Origin: Paracidovorax anthurii
Lineage (GTDB): Bacteria > Pseudomonadota > Gammaproteobacteria > Burkholderiales > Burkholderiaceae_C
Reading direction: 5' to 3'
Assembly (NCBI RefSeq): GCF_003269065.1
Contig: NZ_QLTA01000041.1
Location: 1-49,275 of the forward strand
Length of the DNA stretch: 49,275 nt
Shown here: positions 39,171-47,714 of the stretch, in pieces
Layout: each line of letters opens with the position of its first letter
Position numbering within the stretch: position 1 is the stretch's first letter
The notes under the pieces: model-generated
Databases searched by the model: none
Told to the model about the DNA's origin: nothing
Seen by the model: only the letters and a program-made list of their open reading frames with translations
Program-made: the position numbers and the translations under genes

Positions 39171-39387
39171 CGACCAGACCACGCTGGCCATCGACGCCGC
39201 GCTCACGGGCCAGGGCGTGGCGCTGGTCCAGGAGGATTTCGTGACCCAGGATCTGTCCGCAGGCCGCTTGGTGCAGATCTTTCCCCACGCGATGCGGACC
39301 GACGCGGGGTATTACCTGGTATCGCCACGCAAGCAGCGGCAACCCCACGCCGTGGCGGAACTCAAGCGCTGGCTGTCGGGCGCCTGA
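39164..39387 (+). pseudogene. LysR-family regulator, C-terminal fragment
   Basis: About 70 codons of a LysR substrate-binding domain: DQTTLAIDAALTGQGVALVQ, SAGRLVQIFPHAM, GYYLVSPRKQRQPHAVAEL and the final FRDWL-like KRWLSGA before TGA at 39385. The N-terminal HTH is absent. The fragment is joined to the IS5 remnant, so the IS probably removed the front of the gene. Confidence 0.75.
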
Positions 39388-39673
39388 CCGGCCCGCACAC
39401 CGGGACCGGCCCCGAAGAGCGCCTTCGCCGCGCCCCTGCGGGACGCGGCAATGTCCCTGCAAAGTCACGCGGATGCGGTACCGTGCTGGCAGTTTTCCGT
39501 GCTGCGGAACGCCAATCAACCTTAGAAACGATTCAGGCGCAAGTCATTGATTCATTTCAATTTTCCCCAAGCTGCGCCATCGGTGTTTAGGTGACTGCGC
39601 CACTGTACATTCGTCGATACGGTTTTTGCGCCACTACAGTTTAGTGAGCGAGATCGTCGCGCTAGGCGCGCTC
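39388..39673. other. Non-coding stretch with repeated TGCGCCAY motif
   Basis: No gene is seen. TGCGCCAT at 39573-39580, TGCGCCAC at 39596-39603 and TGCGCCAC at 39627-39634 are direct repeats spaced 23 and 31 bp. A single inverted match, GGTGGCGCT, is at 48456-48464 beside the TnsA gene. They could be transposase binding sites near the far end of the Tn7-like element, but the termini were not identified. Confidence 0.3.
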
Positions 39674-39901
39674 TCAAACCTGTGGATGGCTCGCCACAAA
39701 CTGCTGGCCAGCCTGTGGCAGGTGCGCGTGCAGGTAGCGTGGAATCTCCAGCATCAGGGCAATAGCTCCTCGCGCAACGCGTGCCGGACTCGCGCCACAG
39801 GCCCGATCTCTCGGCGTCAGTGCTGTTTTTAGTTCATCCAACGTCCTGCCATAGCCAGAAACGTTTCGCGAAGTTCCCCTCAAGCGAAAGTAACCGCACA
39901 T
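39674..39901 (-). CDS. Hypothetical protein, doubtful
   Basis: 75 aa: TLDELKTALTPRDRACGASP, then ARGAIALMLEIPRYLHAHL. The amino-acid pattern looks like a folded helical protein, but there is no clear ribosome-binding site and no family is recognised. It lies on the same strand as the 129-aa gene, 26 bp downstream. The plus-strand frame over it is probably a shadow. Confidence 0.3.
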   Translation of the reverse strand: MCGYFRLRGTSRNVSGYGRTLDELKTALTPRDRACGASPARVARGAIALMLEIPRYLHAHLPQAGQQFVASHPQV

Positions 39902-39927
39902 AGCACGGAAACCCGCCCATCGCGATT

Positions 39928-40317
39928 TCAGATGGCATCAGGGTAGCCAGATTGCAAGGCACCATCACCCACGGTCCACTGCAGTTCATCCACCACCCTG
40001 CGCATGATCCATACGCACTGCGCATCGGTGCACCATCGCTTGGCCAACAAGCCTTTCAGCGCAGCCTTCACCGTCGCATCCTGATTCCCTTCGTAGGTCG
40101 GGAGTTTTCTCTGGCAGTACGAGACCATCTGCGAGACCAGATCGTTACACGTCTGGAAGGCCGCCAGAACCTCACCCGGCGATGTGCCCGGAGCATAGAA
40201 CTTCCCGCCTTCCTCTACGAGGTTCATCTTGGGCTGAGCGCCCGCAACAACAGACACGGTTGCCGTCACCGGAAAGTCATCTGGCACCCCTAGATAGTTG
40301 GCACGGTCCATCGTCAT
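39928..40317 (-). CDS. Conserved hypothetical protein
   Basis: 129 aa. It starts MTMDRANYLGVPDDFPV, with AAGGAG 7 bases upstream of ATG 40317, so expression is likely. Features are AGAQPKMNLVEEGGKFYAPG, NDLVSQMVSYCQRKL and CVWIMRRVVDELQW. I recall a family of short accessory-region proteins with the same order (FP, GAQPK, LxxQxxxYCxRK, WIMKR-x-LxW), but no function is known to me. It is soluble, with no signal peptide. It is probably cargo of the nearby transposon. Confidence 0.65.
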   Translation of the reverse strand: MTMDRANYLGVPDDFPVTATVSVVAGAQPKMNLVEEGGKFYAPGTSPGEVLAAFQTCNDLVSQMVSYCQRKLPTYEGNQDATVKAALKGLLAKRWCTDAQCVWIMRRVVDELQWTVGDGALQSGYPDAI

Positions 40318-40632
40318 ATCGACTCCTTGCTGGCTGTTGCACCCTACAACCGGTAGCTGGTGCGCTGCAGTCGGGATACGTCAAAGCGGCGCAGGCAACT
40401 CCACAAACTCCACCGGCCCAGGTCCCGCATACAGCACCCCGAGTTCTACATCGCCAACCGTTAAATCTCGCGCTCGGCGTAGCCGCATTCTGCATCTCGG
40501 GTCCTTGCTGGCCGCGCGCACCACACACTCCACTCATTCTTGCAATAGCTCTGGCCGCGACAGCTGTTCATCAAGCCCGTCTGCGTCGAGATCCCAATAT
40601 CAACGTCGAGATACAGCAGGGCTTGCTCTCCT
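40318..40632. other. Stretch without a convincing gene
   Basis: The minus strand holds short pieces in changing frames. A 50-codon frame starting GTG 40533 ends DLTVGDVELGVLYAGPGPVE-type at 40381; another piece just upstream in the same frame, ending YWDLDADGLDEQL, stops at TGA 40534-40536. These may be relics of one or two small genes. No RNA gene or repeat was seen. Confidence 0.3.
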
Positions 40633-40941
40633 TCAGTAGACTGATGCTCCTTTTAATCGGCGCCAGCCGATTTTTTTGCGCCCCCTGGCCAATGGGGCAA
40701 AGCCGTTGCGCCGGACTCGCCCAGAGAACAACCGCCCCTTCCACACTGGCCCCGGCGTCTTGCTGACAACGATCCCTTTTGGCTTGCCTCGAGCACTGAC
40801 ACTCTTGATGAGGGAGAAATACACCCGGGTTCCAATCTTCCAGCCCACCTCCCTTGGCAAAGCGAATCGGTAGTGTCGATCTATAGAGGTAGTTCCAGTA
40901 GGTTCCGAACGGCGTTTGACGGCTTTTTGATTCAGAGGCAT
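40633..40941 (-). CDS. Small basic hypothetical protein
   Basis: About 102 aa, rich in Lys and Arg. It contains RHYRFALPREVGWKIGTRVY, then SARGKPKGIVVSKTPGPVWK and GRLFSGRVRRNGFAPLARGR. AAGG lies about 6 bases upstream of ATG 40941; ATG 40947 is an alternative. No family was recognised. The charge would suit nucleic-acid binding, but this is not supported further. The region 40942-41190 upstream shows no gene. Confidence 0.45.
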   Translation of the reverse strand: MPLNQKAVKRRSEPTGTTSIDRHYRFALPREVGWKIGTRVYFSLIKSVSARGKPKGIVVSKTPGPVWKGRLFSGRVRRNGFAPLARGRKKIGWRRLKGASVY

Positions 40942-41190
40942 ACCCATCCTTGTGTGATGTTCCAGTCCAGGAACACACAGTGCTTATGAGGCATTAAGGG
41001 AGCATGGCGGCGGCCCAACGACCACTGGCAAGAGGCGCCCGCCTCGCGCTGCAGAAACCCTATGACTGCGAACAAGCTGCGTGCGGCGTGCCCCCCATCG
41101 CCGCTTCCAGTCGGTCGAAGCTGGACGCTCCATGGATTTATGGTCCACCTGCACGATGGGGCGGAGAGAATGGGCAGTTTCATACGGAGA

Positions 41191-41772
41191 TCACCCAGGG
41201 GTGGACGGGGTTGAATGGCAACGCTGCAGCTGTTCTTTGAGCTCCCGCTGAACGCCGGGATCGGACAGACCCATCGTGCCGTCGCAGGCGATCAGGTGGC
41301 GCCGATACGCCGCTGGCCAGCCTTCGAGGTCGTCATCGAGCGCGATCCAGTGGCGCGGCTTTCTGCGCTGGGCATCCTGCTGGATTTGTACCCCCCTGGG
41401 TGTCCCACGAAACATGGCTTGGTTCCAGGGATCCACGCCATGCACCCGCTTGTGGTACGTCCCGCCTATGAAGCGGGAGCGCAAGGACGTCGGAAAGCGT
41501 TTGAGCGTGGCGCTGTACCCGGGACGGATGCACCAGGTGCTGCTGAGCACCAGGGCCACTGCCGGGTAGGGCTCCAGGGCTTGTTCCAGGATGGGAAGCC
41601 ATTCGAGCAAGGCGTGCCCTGCGGCTTCGTAGGGGCTCATGTAAATGCCCTTGCCGGGATGCCAGAGCACCTTCTCGTGGTGGACCACGCCATCGAGGTC
41701 CAGGTAGAGGATTACGTCGGCGCTGCGGGGCGTGGATGCCGGAACGTAGAGGGGATGGTGCTCGGGGGGCAT
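41191..41772 (-). CDS. HAD-domain protein (resembles the HAD of Swiss Army Knife RNA-repair proteins)
   Basis: 193 aa. HAD motif I is YLDLDGVVHHEKVLW, motif II-like VLSSTWCI and a late acidic motif WIALDDDLEGWP. The order and spacing resemble the small HAD domain found in accessory regions and named after Swiss Army Knife RNA repair (PF18143-like). This would make it a phosphatase or nuclease-associated hydrolase; substrate unknown. It is the last gene of a three-gene minus-strand group, 32 bp after the 71-aa gene. The start ATG 41772 gives MPPEHHPLYV. Confidence 0.75.
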   Translation of the reverse strand: MPPEHHPLYVPASTPRSADVILYLDLDGVVHHEKVLWHPGKGIYMSPYEAAGHALLEWLPILEQALEPYPAVALVLSSTWCIRPGYSATLKRFPTSLRSRFIGGTYHKRVHGVDPWNQAMFRGTPRGVQIQQDAQRRKPRHWIALDDDLEGWPAAYRRHLIACDGTMGLSDPGVQRELKEQLQRCHSTPSTPG

Positions 41773-41804
41773 GGCTTGTTCGCCGACCGGGAAGATGCCT
41801 GCGC

Positions 41805-42020
41805 TTACGATAATGTGCCGGATTGAGCCTGCAAGAGCAGGTCCAGGCCGCCGGGCGCTTTCAGGACACCCAAGGGGCGCCTGCGACCGAGTGAGGGGAT
41901 GGGGCTCTCCACCCAGTGGTCCAGCCAGGCCCGCGCATCAAAGCCCTGCGGGTTGCCTGATTCATCGATCATGCGTTGCCCGAGCGTGGGAAGGGAGGTG
42001 ACGTCTTCGTTGAAAGCCAT
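41805..42020 (-). CDS. Small DUF2384/MbcA-ParS-like protein
   Basis: 71 aa: MIDESGNPQGFDARAWLDHW, then VESPIPSLGRRRPLGVLKAP. The pattern of ARxWLxxWxxxPxPxLGxxxPxxxL is that of the C-terminal (toxin-binding) part of Xre/MbcA/ParS antitoxins (DUF2384). The HTH part is missing, so it is a short form. It lies 8 bp after the 227-aa gene and before the HAD gene, which suggests joint function. A longer frame to 42305 on this strand is a shadow of the 227-aa gene. Confidence 0.6.
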   Translation of the reverse strand: MAFNEDVTSLPTLGQRMIDESGNPQGFDARAWLDHWVESPIPSLGRRRPLGVLKAPGGLDLLLQAQSGTLS

Positions 42021-42028
42021 GAGCCACC

Positions 42029-42712
42029 TCAATTCGTGCCCGCAAGCGGGGCTATGTCGGCATCGAAGGAGGTGGGGGCGATACTTTGATCGTGCAGCCA
42101 GCGTGCCTTGTCGTACACAAAGCCCGCGAACTCCTTGTCCAGCGTGGTTTTCTGCAGGATGAGTTGGCGTGCAAAGTGTGCCAACTGGGCAACTTCCCGT
42201 TCGTTTCGAACTTCCAGCGGCGCCACCAGGCTCAACCCCATGGCCCAGCTCAGGCGCTCCCATTTCCAGGAAGGGCGAACCTCCAGGTCGATGCCCTCCT
42301 GGCACAGTCGCCTCTCAATTTCGAGCAGTTTGGCGTAGTACTGCCGCTGCGCCTCTGAAGGCTCGCGACTGGTGTAGCTACTCAGCTTCTTGCGTCTGCC
42401 TGTCTTTCCAACCTTCTTGTAGTTCTTGGTGCCACCTTCAAAGAGCCAGTTATCCTGGGGATCGTCTCCGACTTCTTCCCAGGCCTGCGACTTGACTTGC
42501 TCCCAATAGAGATCCCGAGGGTGTCGCCACCAGACGATGATGCGTCGTCCATTGAGGATGAAGCCCACATCGTCCCAGTACGACAGGCTTGTCTCCGTCA
42601 TGTTCCAATAGGCATGGGGGATGTACAGGCCGCCTTCCGACAGGCGCCACGGGTGCGTGCGGTGGTATTCCCGCATGCGTCTTCCCAGCCATTCATAGTG
42701 TGGATTTTTCAT
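42029..42712 (-). CDS. Hypothetical protein, first gene of a cargo group
   Basis: 227 aa, rich in Trp and charged residues: NPHYEWLGRRMREYHRTHP, SYWDDVGFILNGRRIIVWW, EAQRQYYAKLLEIERRLC and KWERLSWAMGLSLVAP. No signal peptide or membrane helix. I do not recognise a family. MKNPHYEW at 42712 is chosen; in-frame ATG 42820 would add 36 residues and neither has a strong ribosome-binding site. With the DUF2384-like and HAD genes it forms a tight minus-strand unit. A toxin or defence role would be guesswork beyond the linkage. Confidence 0.7.
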   Translation of the reverse strand: MKNPHYEWLGRRMREYHRTHPWRLSEGGLYIPHAYWNMTETSLSYWDDVGFILNGRRIIVWWRHPRDLYWEQVKSQAWEEVGDDPQDNWLFEGGTKNYKKVGKTGRRKKLSSYTSREPSEAQRQYYAKLLEIERRLCQEGIDLEVRPSWKWERLSWAMGLSLVAPLEVRNEREVAQLAHFARQLILQKTTLDKEFAGFVYDKARWLHDQSIAPTSFDADIAPLAGTN

Positions 42713-42881
42713 GTGCGGGCGTTTGCTCAAGAAGGTAGTGGATGTTCTGTATATCGGTTCTCGGCAGATCCTGTGAACTCTGGCGATGCTGGCCAAGGGC
42801 AATCGGTTGCGGGCAGCCACTCAACTTCACACTCCAGCAACGACAAACAGCGCTTGAAATGCCTGACCGGCGTCAATCGGC

Positions 42882-43895
42882 TCAAAACAAGACAAGCTGC
42901 GACTGCCACACTTGCTTCTGCGACCTCGCCGGCTTGCCACTCTGAAATACTCCGAAGAGTGACTTGGCGACGCTCATATCAATCGCTGTCGCAGGACACT
43001 CCACGCTGACCTCCCTCAGTAAATCGAGCAGAACAGAGGGACTGGACTTCAGCGAGAAGCGCTTTTGCTGTGTGAGCTTGGTGCCAACAGCAATGCTCAT
43101 CGCGATGGTCTGCTGCGCCTTTGGCATTGCAGAGCGCAAACGACGCTCAAGGGGAGCGTCAGCCTGATAACCTGCAGCGGTAGCGAATGCAAAAAGGGTG
43201 CGAAAAACTCCGTCCAGGCTGAGATCTTTCATAAATTGCCCGAGTGCATTCATCTCATTCCGTGAGGGAAGAATCCAAGCGGACTCACCCCTCGCAAAAC
43301 GCTCTTGATCGTCCATCCGTAGATCTATGAGCTGCGCAACAAAAAGTTCAGCGTCTGTGGCAGCGAAACGATAGTCAAGCGTCGGCCAGGGATAACCGCA
43401 GTCGCACAAACAGAGATCAGGCCGAGTCCACTTCAGCGGCACAGTACACGCAGGACACCTATCGATCAACAAACGCTGATGCCGGACACATGCCACAGTC
43501 AATGTGAAATCCCATGCTGCCCGACCGTAGCCAAATTCATGAACACAGTTGGGACACACCCGAGGATGCGAGCGATTCAGGAAGTAGCTCCTTCCCAGCT
43601 TGTGCCCCGAGTAGGTAGCGCCTTCAACGCGTTTATCGCCATCAGCAGCCTCCAGCGCATAGGCCAATCGCTGCACGCTCGCACCGAACCAGTGAGCGAG
43701 TTGGGGCGCATCTTGGGCGTACAGAGTCTGAAAGCGCGAGCAGCCGAGCATTGACTTGACGCGAGCAAGACCGCCCAAGCCGTTTCTTGCAGCCAACCTC
43801 AGCACATAGCCCTGCCCGGACTCTCCGGGCCAGATTTCGTCCTGAAACGGAAGAGGTTGCTGAGCGCAATCCAGTGGTAGCTGCAACATACTCAT
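42882..43895 (-). CDS. TniQ-family targeting protein, second copy
   Basis: 337 aa. The N-terminus ESGQGYVLRLAARNGLGGLA is a TniQ start. A zinc-finger region follows: CPNCVHEFGYGRAAW, then CVRHQRLLIDRCPACTVPL and the CLCDCGYPW end, a CxxC/CxxH/CxxC/CxC pattern. TniQ/TnsD proteins bind the attachment site or another targeting factor and recruit TnsC. It starts inside the stop of the other TniQ gene (43892-43895). The sequence differs clearly from its neighbour, so it is not a recent duplicate. It is the last gene of the transposition operon. Confidence 0.85.
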   Translation of the reverse strand: MSMLQLPLDCAQQPLPFQDEIWPGESGQGYVLRLAARNGLGGLARVKSMLGCSRFQTLYAQDAPQLAHWFGASVQRLAYALEAADGDKRVEGATYSGHKLGRSYFLNRSHPRVCPNCVHEFGYGRAAWDFTLTVACVRHQRLLIDRCPACTVPLKWTRPDLCLCDCGYPWPTLDYRFAATDAELFVAQLIDLRMDDQERFARGESAWILPSRNEMNALGQFMKDLSLDGVFRTLFAFATAAGYQADAPLERRLRSAMPKAQQTIAMSIAVGTKLTQQKRFSLKSSPSVLLDLLREVSVECPATAIDMSVAKSLFGVFQSGKPARSQKQVWQSQLVLF

Positions 43896-44842
43896 GATTC
43901 GACCTCTGCTTCGCTCTTGGCCCGCCGCTCAGCGCGTATCAACCTCAAAGCATCAGCTACGGCCAGCCTACGCCTCGGATTGAGTTTCCATTGCCACGGA
44001 GCCCGAAACGCGACGTCTTTATCTACTTTGAGCGTAGCGTCCTGCCTAAAGCAGCTCGCGTCTAGGACCCAGAACTTTTCTTGCTTCAGCAATTCGTGTC
44101 GGCGTCTCACATTGGCTTCGAAACGCACCGTTGCAAGCCGGACGCGTTCATCGATCAAGAAGTGGTACCTGGGTACGATGCTCGCATCGATACGGCGGGT
44201 GCCAGTACTGGACCACCACGGAGCGAACAGGGACTTGAGTTTGCGCTGCAACACGCGGTCATAGCTCCCGTCGTTCGCCATCGGCGACGTTAGACTCATC
44301 CCACAGACCGCGCACTCGGACAATACTGAGGCTGACTGACCGATCAAACGCGTCCGATGCACCAAGAACACTTGGCCGCATACATCGCACCGCTCACACA
44401 GCGGGCTCTGATGCACCCAACACTCACGGATGCCATCCAGGCGCCAGTACCACCGCAGATAGGGCATCTGATCTTCTGCAAAGCATGTGGGACACCATCT
44501 GTATGCTGGCTTGTTGTCCACGAATCGCAAACGACATACGAGCTTGCCGGTCTGTGACATAGCCCCAAGCAGGGCCATTTCCCCATGAATGTGCATGAGA
44601 TCAGGGAAAGTGACCAATCTCACGATGCGCTGCCAAACCTCGGCATCCATAGCGCGATCCCAGTCCCCTCCGTATGGCCGATAACCCAGTACTCGTCCGA
44701 TCACCTGAAATGAGTACTGGTGGTCACTGCAAAGACGCTGAATCCACGAGGCGCAACTCTCCCCCGCTAAAGGCGGCTTTGCAGCCCATAGACGAAACAT
44801 ATCGTTGAGAGGTTTCGTACCGGTATCGGCAGTGAAGCTCAT
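43892..44842 (-). CDS. TniQ-family targeting protein, first copy
   Basis: 316 aa. The N-terminus AAKPPLAGESCASWIQRLC is a TniQ-like opening. Zinc ligands are in YRWCPTCFAEDQMPYLRWYW, CWVHQSPLCERCDVCGQVF and CAVCG. It follows the TnsC-like gene with a 4-bp overlap (44839-44842). The C-terminal 120 residues are Arg-rich (VRFEANVRRRHELLKQE, RRLAVADALRLIRAERRAK) and could bind DNA. It probably acts with the second TniQ in target choice. Confidence 0.85.
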   Translation of the reverse strand: MSFTADTGTKPLNDMFRLWAAKPPLAGESCASWIQRLCSDHQYSFQVIGRVLGYRPYGGDWDRAMDAEVWQRIVRLVTFPDLMHIHGEMALLGAMSQTGKLVCRLRFVDNKPAYRWCPTCFAEDQMPYLRWYWRLDGIRECWVHQSPLCERCDVCGQVFLVHRTRLIGQSASVLSECAVCGMSLTSPMANDGSYDRVLQRKLKSLFAPWWSSTGTRRIDASIVPRYHFLIDERVRLATVRFEANVRRRHELLKQEKFWVLDASCFRQDATLKVDKDVAFRAPWQWKLNPRRRLAVADALRLIRAERRAKSEAEVES

Positions 44843-45735
44843 GATTGCCTGCGCTGGAAAGGGTCACTCGCCTCAGACACATCCCCTTTTGCGTCCCGCA
44901 ACCCCTTGGATAAAGATTCCAGGGTGACGATCTTTTCAGGCTGGGTGGCTGCATGCATACAGGCGTACATCAGCAGACGCTTGAGCATACGCATGTTGCC
45001 CCCGGTCGCCACATGAAGCGCTCGACATGCCGTGGTGTTTACGATACTGAGGTCCACTGCTTGCACCGCCTGCGCAAAGGCAGCCAGAAGTTGCCGCCAC
45101 TGATCGTCAAAAGCAAAAGGGTGAATCACATAGGAGGCCGATGCCCTGCTCACAAACTGAGGATTGATTACTGTCAGTCGCTCCAGCACGCGGGTTCCAG
45201 CCCCAATGACCGGAAAGTTGAAGATGTCCATTCGAACCTTCAACCAATCGGTAGCCGCCCTGGCTGTGATGTCCTTGTGCCCCTCGCACACATGCTGCAT
45301 CTCATCGATCAGGAGGGCCGCAGCACGGCGGCGCTCCAGCCCAACGCTGACCATATGATTGAGTGCCACCAGTGTTGGGCGTGAGGGCAGCGCCGGGTAC
45401 CCCAAGGCGAGGGCCATCGCCGACGCGATCCCGCGCTGATCCACGGCATCGTCTAGCGCAACCTGAAGACAGTTGCCTTCCAGCTGTGACGTCTTAGAGA
45501 ATTCACGGTTTATCAGGTCGAGTAACAGCGTCTTCCCCATACCAGGCTCAGCAAGGATCAGAATCCCGCTGGGAGTACGCAACGTTCGCATGGTGTGAAT
45601 CAGGTCTCTGCAAGCATCCCGAATGCGTCTGAAGACCTGATGATCCACCACCACGTTCAACACCTGTTCACCGACCTTGAGGGTCTCTGGAGATCGTGGC
45701 CCCGAGTACTTGTTCATGTCGTCACTCATGGTCAT
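44839..45735 (-). CDS. TnsC/TniB-like AAA+ ATPase
   Basis: 298 aa, near the length of TniB (about 300) rather than Tn7 TnsC (555). Walker A is AEPGMGKTLL (Lys68) and Walker B is LLIDEMQH (residues 141-148). Sensor-like VIGAGTRVLERL follows. It would link TniQ-bound target DNA to the TnsA/TnsB transposase and give target immunity. It overlaps the TnsB stop by 4 bp (45732-45735). Confidence 0.92.
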   Translation of the reverse strand: MTMSDDMNKYSGPRSPETLKVGEQVLNVVVDHQVFRRIRDACRDLIHTMRTLRTPSGILILAEPGMGKTLLLDLINREFSKTSQLEGNCLQVALDDAVDQRGIASAMALALGYPALPSRPTLVALNHMVSVGLERRRAAALLIDEMQHVCEGHKDITARAATDWLKVRMDIFNFPVIGAGTRVLERLTVINPQFVSRASASYVIHPFAFDDQWRQLLAAFAQAVQAVDLSIVNTTACRALHVATGGNMRMLKRLLMYACMHAATQPEKIVTLESLSKGLRDAKGDVSEASDPFQRRQS

Positions 45736-47714
45736 TCGTCCTCCAGAGAAAAAGCCGGAAATGGCATGACCTTGGGCAACGCTTGTTGCATCGCGGGACT
45801 GACGAGCATCGTGGGCTCCTGAGAAGAAGGGAGGAGTGGACTAGAAGGGGTGACCGGCACAGAGGTCAGTCCCTGCATGCGGATGAGCTTGGCGTCTTTG
45901 CGAACGCGAAGCCCACGGGTTGCTGCTTGCTCCCAGCTATCGCGAAGACGCCAGATGGCCTTTTCCATCTCCTCGTATGCGTTTGCGCGGGTCAGCTTCT
46001 TTTTGGCCTCCTCGCGCACGATCTGCAGTTGGACCAGCGACAAGCCACAACCGTCATTGAACAGAGGTCGCTGCAGGGGCACATTCAGCCATGACTGCGC
46101 CTTGGGAAGATTCACGAAGATGCTGCTGAGGTCATCGGGATTGAACCGGATCTCTGTGCGGAAATTCTCTTGCTTCAGCCGCCGGTAGTCTTGCAGCTCC
46201 TCCGAATTGAAGCGCAGGTACTTGAAGAACACACCCTCGCCGTCCACCGTTCGGTGTGCATTGAGACCACAGAGGATGTCCAGCCCCGACAACTGCTCGG
46301 GGAACATCGCAGGTGGGCAGGACTGACGATCCTCCTCCCACAAGTCCCAGGACCTGCAGAGTGTCTTGGGATTGATGCTCAGGGGGTAGGTTTGAGAGGC
46401 CCACTGGATGAGGCACGTGCACAAGTCATCAAAGATGATTGCGGCCGTCTTGGAGGGATCTGGGGCTATCGCATTGGGAATGATGGTGTGTACACGGCCG
46501 TGGCCTGGTAGTACCCGATTTGATTCCTTGATTGCCCGCTCGATTGCTGGTTTGAACCATGGCTGCCGGACCGGATTGAAGAGCATGTCGCAGCGCAGTT
46601 CCCAGCCAATCCGCTTGAACTGCAGCGAGTGAAACTCCAGGCCGTTGTCCACCACCACGAGTTCAGGAACGCCCATCGCGGTCCACCGCAGAGGGTGTTC
46701 ATCAAGCGCCTCCACAAATTCTTCCTTGGGAAGAATCGCAAACTTGAGCGCTCTGGCGACGGTGCCTGCAGACGGCCCGTAAAAACTCACGTACAGACCG
46801 AGCAAGTAGCCTGAGTAGCGATCAATGAGGAGTGTGATCCAAGGTCGCCCCAGCGGAACACCCGTTCTCGGATCAATGACCCACAGGTCCAGCAAGGTGT
46901 GGTCGACCTCCACCCGTTCCATGATGCGCGTGCACATGTCGCCATGGAGGCTATAGCGCCAATGATTCTTGGCGTAGGCTGCCCCAATGCGTTTGCGGTC
47001 GCGGATGTAGGGAGGTATGTCTGCCACCCTCCGATCCAGCGTCCGCTCCGAGGGTGCTGTCAGATCCGTTCCATGCTGGCGGTTATGCTGCGTGACAGCC
47101 CGCTTGATTTCTCCATGCACCGCTCTGACCGAGGGGCCACGCAGTGACAAATAGCTCTTGGCCAAGACCTGGTTGACGATCTCGTCCACCGCTTCCGAAA
47201 TGCGCTTTGGCCGCGCGATGAGTGCGCGGCGATCAGCAAGCACGTAGGCATTGCGATCGGCATGAAGGTACTTGCGCAACCAGAGCTCGACCGTGGCGCC
47301 AGAGGGGCACTTTTGGCGAGGTGCAGATGCATCGCCGTTGCGCACAGCGTCCATGAGCTGGGCCCATGTCTGCTCAGCAACTGCTGCGCACTGACCGCGC
47401 GCATAGCTGCGGCAAGGCAGGTTCAACACCGCGCTCACGAACCGCATCCGAAAGTCGATGAGCTCCAGCTGCTTTGGGCTCCAGGTGACAGGCAGCGCGT
47501 GCCCTGACGGCGGAAGGCCAGGTTGAGCTGCTGGTATGGATGACGGCTTGAGCTTCCCCTCGTAGATGTCCTTCAAAAGACGGAACACCTTGAAAGTGCA
47601 CACCTCGAAAGTGTCCAGGTACTTGAACTGAACGCGCCCATCACCCAGGTCACGCTCAAACTCCAGCTGCCGATCACCGTGCCTCAATACCAAACCACGA
47701 CTTAAAGTAATCAT
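45732..47714 (-). CDS. TnsB/TniA-like DDE transposase
   Basis: 660 aa with ATG 47714, preceded by AAGGAG at normal spacing. The retroviral-integrase-type core has the three acidic residues Asp271 (ERVEVDHTLLDLWVIDP), Asp356 (LVVVDNGLEFHS) and Glu392 (WFKPAIERAIKESNR). The N-terminal part is DNA-binding (HTH-like, SERTLDRRVADIPPYIRDRK). The C-terminus is a Mu-type beta barrel followed by a TnsC-interaction tail ending FPAFSLEDE. It binds the transposon ends and makes the 3' cuts and joins. Length lies between TniA (559) and TnsB (702). The frame upstream of 47714 is inside tnsA. Confidence 0.95.
   Translation of the reverse strand: MITLSRGLVLRHGDRQLEFERDLGDGRVQFKYLDTFEVCTFKVFRLLKDIYEGKLKPSSIPAAQPGLPPSGHALPVTWSPKQLELIDFRMRFVSAVLNLPCRSYARGQCAAVAEQTWAQLMDAVRNGDASAPRQKCPSGATVELWLRKYLHADRNAYVLADRRALIARPKRISEAVDEIVNQVLAKSYLSLRGPSVRAVHGEIKRAVTQHNRQHGTDLTAPSERTLDRRVADIPPYIRDRKRIGAAYAKNHWRYSLHGDMCTRIMERVEVDHTLLDLWVIDPRTGVPLGRPWITLLIDRYSGYLLGLYVSFYGPSAGTVARALKFAILPKEEFVEALDEHPLRWTAMGVPELVVVDNGLEFHSLQFKRIGWELRCDMLFNPVRQPWFKPAIERAIKESNRVLPGHGRVHTIIPNAIAPDPSKTAAIIFDDLCTCLIQWASQTYPLSINPKTLCRSWDLWEEDRQSCPPAMFPEQLSGLDILCGLNAHRTVDGEGVFFKYLRFNSEELQDYRRLKQENFRTEIRFNPDDLSSIFVNLPKAQSWLNVPLQRPLFNDGCGLSLVQLQIVREEAKKKLTRANAYEEMEKAIWRLRDSWEQAATRGLRVRKDAKLIRMQGLTSVPVTPSSPLLPSSQEPTMLVSPAMQQALPKVMPFPAFSLEDE

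Noticed and set aside
39626-39832. 68-codon plus-strand frame
   Set aside because: Low-complexity content and it lies opposite a slightly better minus-strand candidate.
40182-40766. Long plus-strand frame over the hypothetical genes
   Set aside because: Composition looks like the complement of minus-strand genes, and there is no start signal or motif.
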